A stretch of DNA of 64,000 bases from Plumapathes pennacea (Eukaryota > Cnidaria > Anthozoa > Antipatharia > Myriopathidae): the NCBI GenBank assembly GCA_964036295.1, contig OZ038471.1, positions 379,501 to 443,500 of the forward strand, written 5' to 3'. A model generated the notes under the pieces. It made no database searches. It was not told the DNA's origin and was given only the letters and a program-made list of their open reading frames with translations. Position numbers and translations under genes: made by a program. Below, in pieces: positions 1-10,400 of the stretch (the first letter of the stretch is position 1; each line of letters starts with the position of its first letter).

Positions 1-28
1 CTTAGGTCTTTGTTTTCGAGACACCCCA

Positions 29-267
29 TAAATTTGCGGGGTCTTCGTTTTCTGGGTCTTCGTTTTCGATTTTCGGTGGTGGGTGTATCGAAAAACGAAG
101 ACCCCAACAGTAATAGCCAACAGCTTCACTAAGTGGCACTCTATTTCATACTGCTTGTTCAAGCTTTACGACGAGTGGCAAAATTTGCGGGGTCTTCGTT
201 TTATGGGTCTTCGTTTTCGATACACCCACCACCGAAAATCGAAAACGAAGACCCCGCAAATTTATGT
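29..267. mobile_element. Inverted-repeat element built from a 'GGGGTCTTCGTTTTC' motif
   Basis: A left arm (about 29-105) and a right arm (about 190-267) are imperfect reverse complements. Both carry AAATTTGCGGGGTCTTCG, the block GGTGGTGGGTGTATCG and doubled GTCTTCGTTTT units, around a roughly 80-base unique centre. More copies of the GTCTTCGTTTTC unit continue to about 337. No coding capacity is evident. This looks like a non-autonomous foldback or MITE-type element; the superfamily is not recognisable. Confidence 0.6.
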
Positions 268-356
268 TAATTTATTTTGGGGCCTTCGTTTTCTGGGTCT
301 TAGGTCTTCGTTTTCGGGGTCTTCGTTTTCGATACACCCGTTTGACTCCCTTGACA

Positions 357-743
357 GGCCCGGTTCAGACGCCGCTCCTGACATGCGCCGAACCTAATGC
401 TTGAATTAAGTACGGCAGAAGAGCGGCGTCTGAATCAATTAGGTTCGGCATATTTGAATTAGGTACGGCAGCGGTATTAGGTTCAACTGACGCTGTCGCA
501 TAATCCGACGTGGGAGCGACGTTGATTCAGACGCCGCTCTTCACATGTGCCGTACCTATTGCATAAATTATTTTAAATTATTTTGAATTAAAAACATGTA
601 TCCTTAAACATAAGCACTATTGTGTATTTGGTGCGGCAGGAAAAGTTCGCCGTTTGAATCAACAGTCGCTCCTATGTCGAACCAGGGTCGAATCTATTAC
701 TATTAGGTTCGGCGCATGTCAGGAGCGGCGTCTGAACCGGGCC
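357..743. mobile_element. MITE with about 44-bp perfect terminal inverted repeats and TGACA flanks
   Basis: The left end (357-399, starting GGCCCGGTTCAGACGCC) and the right end (about 701-743, ending GTCTGAACCGGGCC) are perfect reverse complements over more than 40 bases. Both ends are flanked by TGACA (352-356 and 744-748), which fits a 5-bp target-site duplication. A second inverted pair lies inside (about 411-439 and 522-555, with GAGCGGCGTCTGAATCAA and its complement), so the element is a palindrome within a palindrome. No transposase is encoded. Its right end is 14 bases from the proposed creatinase start codon. Confidence 0.75.
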
Positions 744-761
744 TGACACTCGGAAGCCATC

Positions 762-3700
762 ATGGCGCGGTAAGAGGTTTATAGAGTCATCCTGGGTTAA
801 CCCTAGAGTGCAGCGTTTCCTGTTCTTGTCGTCTGTAAACACACCGAGCCTCTCAAGGAATTTGGACGTGACATGGACGAACTATTAGTTTAATAGTTCA
901 TTTAAAATGATTTTATGATTCTATGATTTTGTGATTCTCAAGAACGTCGAAGCGTAGAAGAGCGAACCGTCGCAAACTTTCAAGGGAAACCTGTGCGTAA
1001 TACTGCGTAATTTCCGGGCCTGGCTGTCGAGCGTCTGCTGGATGTTACTTCTTAGAACTGTTGGTGGGAGTGAGCCGCTACTCCAGGGGGTGGGGGGGAG
1101 GGGAGGGGAGGAGAACTCACTAAAAGAATACAGGAGATAGGGGAGGATCTTGACAAGATGGATACATGACACTGTGAAATTTGGGACTCTGAGATTTGGA
1201 GACAGAAAATTTCACTACCAAGAGTGATCAATATTGATTTCTCCTTTCTTGTCTTTACAGTGCATTATACCTGGCTTTTATTCTTGAAAATATGGTTGGA
1301 ATTTTGTTTGAACAGTTAGAAGATAATAATTTTATTATTAATATATAATGATAATCTGATTTTAGTTTTGTGCACCTTTATTATATTTTCAGTATGAACA
1401 TGCTGCAGTTACCAGTAAAGTCCCTAAAAAATGTCACACGCTCTGCGACTGCGATGTTACGCATTGCACACCTCAGTGTTTCAACCAAAGTAAACAAGGC
1501 ATCTCAGGCTGACCAGCTTCCCAGAACTCAGAAGTATCACAATGGCCAGAAGGTACAGGGAACCTTCTCTGTGCAAGAAATGCAGCGACGAATTGATATG
1601 GTCAGGAAGCACATGGAGGCTACGGAGATAGAAGCTTGTGTGTTTACATCCATACATAATGTAAACTACTTCAGTGATTTTTTGTACTGCGCCTTTGGCC
1701 GACCGTATGCACTTATAGTAACCCCTGACAAGACCGTCACAGTGTCAGCAGGTAAGTGCACATGATATTATATGAGTGGTATGCACAGAATAAAGAATAC
1801 TGGAGCTGCTCCTTTTCTTTCAGTTACTACACATAGTGTGAATTACATCAATATTCTCTCTGCATCACTCTTTTGAGAGAACCTGTATTTTAAGAATTTT
1901 TAAGAGCATGAAGAATGCACAACACCAAAATCACTTGATGAGACCTGGAGACTTTGATCAAATGCACAGAAATATGCATGTCCAGCCAAGTGGTGCCTGG
2001 TTTCATTGCTGCCCTGTAACATGGTATTCATCATATTAACCTGAAATCGCTGTACAGAGTTTACATGCATAGTTCTGTGCAATGAATAATTCTGTGCATG
2101 AATAATTATTATGGATTTTTTATTCATTGCAAAATAGTTTTTTTTGCCATGGAAACAGACATCAGACCCATAACCCAGCAGACTTTGTGGAGGCCTGGTA
2201 ACTAGTTCACTTAGCAGTAGTCCAAATAGTGTTTTTGAACAAGCTGAATATCTGCCACTGCAAGCATGAGAAACCAGTACAGTGATAATCCCTGACTGAA
2301 CAGAGCTAACATAGCAAACACTACAACAGAGCAGAGGTTCATACAAAACCAAACAGGAGTATTTTTGGTGCCATGGAACACATCACTAAAAATAATCATT
2401 TTCCATAGTTGATTTACAGTTCCGAACTCCATGTAATTTCTGTATTTTTGAAGTAAGTGCCGTCTGTAAAAGTGAATAGCATCCAACTGAACTGGACTGA
2501 ATTGGCATCAATGACCCCTTTGTGTGTTCAACTTTTCCTTTTCCCCAACAATTAATATTCCTTCTGGTGTCTTGTCCAGCCAGTAAGCAATCGGTAAGTC
2601 TGTAAACAGCTTCAATCTTTTGGCCAAGTTTACTTTCCAAACTTGCCACGAACCGTGATCAACTTCCGCGCAAAAGTAATCGTGGACACGTGACACGTGA
2701 CACGTTCCCAGTGTCCACTAGAACGTTGCGGTCATATACTGGTAAAAAGTGCGGTTAGCCATGTGAGGTTCTCGTTCAAACTTTCCGTATTAAAACACAG
2801 CAAACCTTGTGAGCTTAGTTAATAAATTTAAAGCAGTCATACGGTACGTGTAATACGCAGTATATTTTTAAAAGTCCTCCCATATAATTAATTAATTAAT
2901 TAGTGGACGTGCGTGGACCTTTGGGCTTGAAAAATTTAACGTAATTATTTTGTGTCAACGGCTAACGGAGCCTGATAAGCTATTCTGTGCAATCTTCTTC
3001 ACAGCTATTGACTATGGGCAGCCATGGCGGAGAACCCTGGGAGATGGCAACATCAGTTACACTGACTGGAGAAAGGACAACTATTATTACGCTGTACAAC
3101 AGGAGGTATTGCTGACTTAAGTTTCATTGAACACTGGAGGCATTGAATTTAAGTTTCATTGATAACAACAGGGAATGGGGGCCGCGGGGGTCTAAAATTC
3201 CCGTTTCCCGCCTTTTCTTTTCCGTGCCCCCCCCCCCCCCCGCTAACGGTACGTTGTAAAGATAGGGGTTTTAAGATCAGTCAAAACACCAGCGTACGAG
3301 CTATACAGTACTTCATACAACCTTTGTAGTAACTGCAGGATCTTGGAGGTTCTACTGATGGCTCGATAGTCCGATGTCTGCCCGTTATAAGACTGTCCAC
3401 CCATGTTTCTATCCATTTCTTTCCTTTTTTTTAGCTCAAGGGAGCTAAGAAGTTGGGGATTGAGTTTGACCACGTCACCCTTGAAAACCACAAAAAATTC
3501 TCTGACAGCCTTCCTGGGTCTTCGTTAGTCGACATTTCCGTTCCAGTTATGCGCATGCGCATGCTAAAATCTTCAGAGGAGATAGAGTTGATAAAACACG
3601 GCGCCCGGATCGCTGATTTAGGAGGAGATGCTCTTGTAAAAGCCGTCAAAGAAAACGTGCCCGAACACGAAGTAGCACTTGCTTCCACCGATGCTATGGT

Positions 3701-4063
3701 CCGAGAAATTGCCGCAACCTATCCTCACGGCGAACTAATGAACAGTGAGTGACATTTGAACACCTTAGCATTTCACAGAAGAACCGAGCACACGAGAAAA
3801 GGACTTTGGTGAAGGTTCTATTAATAACAGCCACCAAAAAAATGGCTGTTATTATTTTTTTTTTGTGTGAAGTCCTTGTTTTGCAAGTATTATTATACAT
3901 AGATTGTTATGAGAGCCTTTTCGCGCTTCTTAGAAGCTTGTTAGAAACGTTGTAATAACGTTAGCAGTACTTTAAAGAACAAATTTAAATATTTAAAAAT
4001 GTATAGTAACTATGTAGGTATGTAGTAAGTCTGTAAGTAAGTATATAAGTAAATAAAAATCAA

Positions 4064-4146
<83 letters not shown>

Positions 4147-5128
4147 AATAACAGCCATTTTTTTCATGAACTAATAACTACAGATTCGCAGTCACATCTC
4201 CATAACTAAACATGGCAGTTTAAGTGGCACTCACTAACTACATTGGCCAAAGCTAAGTGACAAATAAATGACTGCTCACGATGTATGTATCAGTTTTACC
4301 ATTAAACTGAAACGTATTTTGCGTTTTCAGCTTGGACTTGGTTTCAGTCGGGAATCAACACGGATGGAGGACACAATCCTGTCACCTCCCGTCGCGTGCA
4401 GAAAGGCGACATCCTCAGTGCCAACTGCTTTCCCATGATTGCAGGGTAAGATAAGTACAAATACATAGTGTGATGTGACGTCACGTAACGTGTACCGTGA
4501 TGTCACGTGATATGCATTGTGACTCACGTGATATGTACTGTGATGTGACGTCACATGCAGAAATGGTGTGGGCGATGCGTATGCTGACGATGACGTATGC
4601 TGTCATTTGACATCACGTGTCTCGCCCGGCATGATTTAGGGAACAGAAAAATTTCATATGAAAGTATTATCCTGTCTCCGTAGTTACTACGTTGCCTTGG
4701 AAAGAACCATGTTTTATAATCACGTGCCCTCTGACCGCCACATGGAACTGTGGGAAATCAACTGCAAAGTTCATCGCAGGGGCCTGGAACTGATTAAGCC
4801 GGGAGTCCGCTGTTGCGACGTAGCGCGGGAGCTGAATGAGATCTATTTACAACACGATCTGCTGCAGTACCGCACGTTTGGTTACGGGCACTCCTTTGGT
4901 GTGTTGTCGCACTACTACGGCCGAGAGGCTGGGCTCGAGCTGCGCGAAGATGTGGAAACCGTGCTAGAGCCAAATATGGTAGTGTCCATGGAGCCCATGA
5001 TTACCATCCCAGAAGGGAAGCCTGGGGCGGGCGGCTACCGTGAGCACGACATTCTGATCATCAAGGAGACTGGGGCAGAGGACATCACCAAGTTTCCCTT
5101 TGGTCCCGAGCATAACGTCATAGCGTGA
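762..5128 (+). CDS. Creatinase (creatine amidinohydrolase), six coding exons
   Basis: Hydrolyses creatine to sarcosine and urea; pita-bread (M24) fold. Exons 762-769, 1393-1751, 3005-3105, 3435-3744, 4331-4445 and 4684-5128 join in phase to 445 residues, against 403 in Pseudomonas creatinase. The match is collinear throughout. With an offset of about 42-43 residues, the Pseudomonas catalytic and substrate residues are all present: Arg106 in FGRPY, His274 in GGHNPV, Glu304 in ALERT, Arg378 in YYGREAG and Glu401 in SMEPM. The extra N-terminus (about 40 residues) is rich in Arg, Lys, Ser and Thr and has no acidic residue before Asp43, which suggests mitochondrial import (inference). Exon 1 (ATG GCG CG before GTAAGA) is inferred from the donor and frame; otherwise translation would start at 1394. 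The five introns argue against bacterial contamination. Xaa-Pro dipeptidase is less likely because the creatinase signature residues are intact. Confidence 0.92.
770..1392 (+). other. Creatinase intron 1
   Basis: Donor GTAAGA at 770 and acceptor TTTTCAG ending at 1392. It contains a G-rich stretch (about 1088-1112) and, at about 1213-1260, a fragment of the dispersed 190-bp repeat family (CCAAGAGTGATCAA, then TTTCTCCTTT). No other gene is visible. Confidence 0.6.
1752..3004 (+). other. Creatinase intron 2, no gene seen
   Basis: 1.25 kb of AT-rich sequence between the donor GTAAGTGC and the acceptor CTTCTTCACAG. It holds a short (TTAA)n run at about 2888-2905 and a cluster of CACGTGACACGTG motifs near 2685-2705. 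Small open frames on the minus strand show no recognisable domain and look like chance. Confidence 0.5.
4062..4149. repeat. (AAAT)n microsatellite
   Basis: About 22 uninterrupted AAAT/ATAA units in creatinase intron 4. Confidence 0.97.
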
Positions 5129-5510
5129 CGTCATAACAACGTCATAACGTGACGTATGTCCTTTGGGCCATATCAACCAAATAATATAAATACTTCAGCT
5201 TTTATGAGTTTGTAGTGCATGGCAGCAGAAAAACGCAGTGATGAAGCTTGGTTGATAGCTCCCAGTTTTCCAGGCTCCCTCGCCATATATTTTTTAATGA
5301 AATCCGCGGCCCCACTGCACAGCAGTACGTGTGTGACAACAAACGTGAGTGTCACGTAACATGATGATTCTTGCGCTTTTGTCTTGTTTGTCACTCAGGA
5401 AAAGGAAGCTTTGTTATTTGTCAAAACGCAACGGAAGATGCGCACTAACTTGGCGAGCACTTTTGCTTTCTTTTCGCCTTAAACTTGATAAAATGAATGA
5501 AGAAAGAACC

Positions 5511-5516
5511 AATAAA
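5511..5516 (+). other. Poly(A) signal, creatinase
   Basis: AATAAA lies 383 bases after the creatinase stop codon and is the first strong signal downstream. Confidence 0.5.
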
Positions 5517-7425
5517 AAATACTTTATTCTCCGACCCAGGCTCCTGTTTGGCTTTGTTTGCCACGCGTGCATTTCCGGGCGTGTACTTTTGGTGTTTTTA
5601 CTTCCAAAAAAGATAATAATCTAAGCGCGATAAGCCTTCGAAATGTTCAGATAAGTAACTCACTGATAAACTGATGGAAAGGAGAGAAAAGTGTGCAAAA
5701 AATAAAGGAAAAGGGGGGAGGACAACGTTTGGAAATGTTCTCACGAAAGAATGATCGTGCTGCTTTGGTATTTTAAAAATCAATATCGGCCGTATTCGGC
5801 AACGGGACATTAAAACACATTTTTCTAGCTCAGCGAAAAAAAAAAAAAAAAAAAATCCAAAGGACATTTAAATGTTGACCGTGCGTTCCGAATGGGATTA
5901 AAAATAATCAATGGCCAACTCAAGGTTCAAGAGTCTAATATTACCTGACCCTGTGGTCAAACATGATCAGGCCCCATACCGTGTGTGTCGCTAATTCAGT
6001 TACCTGAGCTCCTGAAGAATCAAGAGTAGAAGTGATCCGACTTCTTCACATGTAATCAGCCTGTCTTTCCCTCGGCAAGTAGGCTTTGAATTAGCACTCA
6101 CCAAATATTTTATTTGTATGAAGGTAAGTCAGACATTTGAAGTTACTTTACAAAAGATACACTTGGTATGCTTCAGTATGATCACGAATATTATGACCGG
6201 TGAAACAGACCGCTTCACATTACTGACATTGCTTAGAACGTACAACAGTGTACATGCCAAACTCTTCTCATGTTGTAGTTCGCGTCAAAGGTTGTAGAGG
6301 CTTGTGAATACAACGACCCATTCCTGTAACGCCTCCACTGTCGACAGCTCGCCATTAATTCTTTACACATTTATTTGCGGTTCGGACCTATAAATGAAGA
6401 CCGAGCAAGCTATAGAAGTTATAGAACTTTTAGATAGCTTGACCGCTTTTGAGATGAGACGACTTCTATTTTTCTGATACAGATCCCGACGTTCACTTTA
6501 AATTATAACGAAAATATTGACGTTATTTTGAACATGGGTCCGAACGTGGCGGATAACAGACTATTGTGAGATCAGTAAAACTTCGTTTCAGGGCAAGGAA
6601 CTAAGTCCAAAAATTAATAGCTGTAAAACGATAAAAGAGTCACGAAAGTATCGTGATGTGTCAAATACTGCATGTAAACAGTGCCGATTTCATTTCTCAT
6701 TCCTGTCATACTGTTGGACTTAAGTGGTGTGTGTGCTAAATGTAACCCGATTTGATGAAGCCACTGGAAAAATAATGTTCAGCAATCCCCCCCGGTGAGA
6801 TAAGTACGTATGTTGTTCAAAAGATGTATTGGCCGCACACACAGCAGGGGGAGTGGGGACAAGGGGGAAGGAGGAATTGGATGGGGGAGGGGAGGGTGGG
6901 GTTAATTTCCCTAAAATTTAGTTCTGCAGATAAAGAAGCCTACATTATACAGTCTTTTAGTTGGATTCTTTGCCATGTGGGCATTCAAAGCTATTAGGAC
7001 CGGAAAAAGCGTATGATTTGATTTGTCAGTTTGGACTTGCGGTTTTCTTATACGGTTGCTTACAATTTTCACAAAGTTTTTCCTTGTAATGACATGCAAT
7101 GGTGTTGCCTAAACGGACAGATCAACCTCGACTTGACTAACATTCTAGATGACCTGTTTTCTGAAACAGAAGGCCGCATGCTTGATGGACTTGATGAACA
7201 AACGCGCTTCCGGTGCGTGATCTGCGCCCGCGCGCATCATCATAACACAACACTCGAGATCTTCTCGAGGTTCAGGTCCGAGATATTGAGTGACTGGCGG
7301 ATGAATTCTATGTTCCTTTTTACATGCCCGAAAGCTGAAAGTTTCAATTGAAACGATGTCTTGACTTCCTTGGTAGCTAAAATTTCTGAACAAGTGTCTC
7401 TTGCTTCTCCAAATTCTCAGCACAA
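5517..7425. other. Intergenic, creatinase to syntrophin
   Basis: No gene recognised. It contains an A run (about 5837-5857), a G-rich purine stretch (about 6846-6902) and low-complexity AT-rich DNA. The last few hundred bases should hold the syntrophin promoter and 5' UTR, but no clear TATA box was found. Confidence 0.5.
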
Positions 7426-10400
7426 ATGGCGGAGGTGAGCGCGTGACTCTGTTGATAGTTTCTCCCTGTTTTTCGTGTCGTTCTTCCTCATTTTCTTGTC
7501 GCATTGAGTTAGCATAGTTTCAAGGACCGTTTGGTGTTTGTATTCTTTCAGAATTCATTGAAGACGGGCTGTCTTTCCATGCAAATCAACGCGGGCAGCA
7601 ACCTCCAAAAGGTTCGCGTCAAGTTATCGCGAGAAGCTCTGGTTATTCAGAAAGAGGGCGGAGTATATTCCTCGCCTCACGTTGAACAACCAAAGGTAGG
7701 GATTACTTCTCTTCACGGGGTTTCGATATTTAGAAAGAATTTCCAGCATGAATGCGATAGACTTTCATTTTGTGGACAGACAACGGCGATGGCCGGTGTC
7801 CAATTTTACCTCAAAGGTCACTGTCGCTTCCGGAGCAAAGTCCTTTGTTTTATAGTTTAATGGTCGTTTCAACAGTCACTTTATTTTTGACGTGGTGTTC
7901 TCCTAAACAAGCATCAATGCTTACCATGAAACGCTGAGCATGCATTGATCGTTGATATGGGTTTTCATGCACTTGGCGATGAGAAGTAATATTATATTTC
8001 TGTGGGTGGCCCGGTAAATAGGTATCGTCAGGTTTCACTTAATGCTGTAGTTGATATTTCCAACGTAAAAAAATCGACTGAATAACGGAACATGGTACAG
8101 ACACAGAGACTAAATCAATATCAGTAGCAGAAAAAACATGCACGCATATAAATTACGCGACAATTTATGTGCCGCAGCGGATTTGTAATGGTTCCCAGGA
8201 ATTTTCGACTCAGAACTGTACTTTCCTTGAATTCCACGAAGAAAAAAGCAATGAAAAATCGCGAAAAGCTCAAGAGTTCAAGCACCAGAATGTCGTAAAA
8301 ATAACTTATTTACCTTTTTGTTTAAAATAATCCTAATTGTGGTTCAAATAATATTGTATAATTATTTACAATTAATGGAGTGGGAGTTAATATTAAGTAC
8401 ATTTTAGTATGATTCTCTACTTTCATACTCATTTCTTGTGTAAGAAATTTGTGTGTAACAAAGTTATAAAGCTACAAGGTCAAGAAGGGTGTCAATATCT
8501 GGCAAAGAATGCTGCCTTAATTCAATATTAATTTGATTTGCTCATTAGATTGAATAAATCACTTGACATCTGCTATGTTCATCCAACTGTATCCTTGTAG
8601 CATTCTTCCATTCAGTTGTATTTTTTATTCTGTCCATTCAGCGTCCTGTAGTTTTATTGTTTTTAGTTTTTGAGCTGTTTTCTTTCTATTTTATTTTTAT
8701 ATTGTCTGCTCATTTATTAGACCAGAAATGGAGTGGTCTCCCCATCAGGGACTAGAATTCCTTCTGGGGTAAGTAACTCTTTTCATTCATCTTCTATTGA
8801 TCCCCACATATGAGATTAATAATTTCCTTAAATTATTCCTTGTGACAGTGTAACTGAATAAATGTGGTTTCTCCTTCAGGAGAGGAAAGTTAAAATTTAC
8901 AGAAGAAAAGTTGGTGGACTGGGCATGAGCATCCGGGTAGGTTTTATATTTTATGGTGATGGAGCTCTGTGGGGTTGGGTAGATTGGTTAGGAGTTAGCT
9001 GATCAGTTACAGCAGATCACATTATTAGTATTTTGCCTATTTCTCTACTAATTTTGGTGGCGCAAAGTTAACAGCATGAAACTGAGGGGCGGGGATGGGG
9101 GTTGGGGATGGGGGATGGGGATGGGGGATGGGTAGGGTGCTTATTAGAGAGGGGGGGGTGCTTATTTCCAAAATTGACCTTGAAGAGGTGGGGAGGGGGC
9201 TTATTGGAGAGGGAGGCTTATTAGAGATTTATTTAAGTATTTCCATATTTGTTACTAGCATAGAGCTGGGTTGACCATGGCTCCCACTTCTCTATTCAGT
9301 GGTTCCTGGACCCATGGCCTGTGATTCTATGAAGATGTGTTGGCACATCTTTAATTTGTTTTGTCTTTGTTTTCTAAACAGGGAGGGCAAGAGAGTAATC
9401 TGCCCATAGCAGTTTCAAAAATTTACAAAGACCAAGCTGGTACAGTAAACAGACATTTTAGATAATGATAATTTATTGAACATTTGTCTGAGTGTGTGCT
9501 TTGTAGTTGAAGGTGGTGTGAAGTTCTTATCTAATCTGTATTTGCATTTCCTGCTCCTAAATAGTGTTGTTGTTGTTTTTACAGCATATGAGACTGGGCA
9601 GCTGTGTGAAGGAGACATTATTTTGGAGGTGAGTGTACTTTCATGTTGAAAATATGAGTAAATTTGATGCCAAATACCTCCATAGAAGAGGCAAATCCCC
9701 CTCCCCCCTCCCCCCTCCCCCCCTTGCACACTCAGTAGGTCAGGGCAATGAGTTTTACAGTATCTTCTACTTTTTTCTGTCATCAGGTGAATGGACGCAA
9801 CATGAGAAATGCCACTCATGATGAAGCAGTGAGTAGATTAGAACTCAGTGCATTTTATTTTTCTCTCCGTTGTTTTCAGATAGAAATGACACCGTACCCC
9901 AATATTTTCTGCTAACTTGTGGCTCCAAAAGTCTCAGGAGATATCTGTGTACAGATATGGAGAGACACATAAATTAATGAAATAAGGAAATGTGTGTACA
10001 GGAAGATGTCATGAGAAGATCTTGCCCTTGTAAGGGTTAAAAGTGACCTTGTTATTGCACTGTAGATTGATGTCTTTTGTTATTTCCAAGGTGGCATCAC
10101 TCAAGAAGGGCGGTGACTGTATTGTATTGACTGTTGTTCATTCAAGCAATGGATCAGCACCAAGTGAAGGGAAAGGCAACAACAATAATAGTAATACTTG
10201 CCTCTTTCTGTGGAAGTTTGCTTTGTGTTTCCTACTAGTATTGTTGTTCTGACTGTTTGTTTTTTAATTTTGTCGGCAGCATCAAGCCCTGTCAGTCAGG
10301 GACTGACACCCAAGCAAGACAAACAAGGTACCAATTAAACTTACTGATGTTTTGTTGAGTTATGTTTAATGATACCAGCATTAACAACTGCCTGTTTTTG

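Noticed and set aside
83..397. Open frame across the left-end repeats
   Set aside because: It runs through palindromic repeat units and has no recognisable domain; the frame stays open only because of the repeated words.
2211..2696. Three overlapping minus-strand frames in creatinase intron 2
   Set aside because: Short, overlapping, no domain, no splice support.
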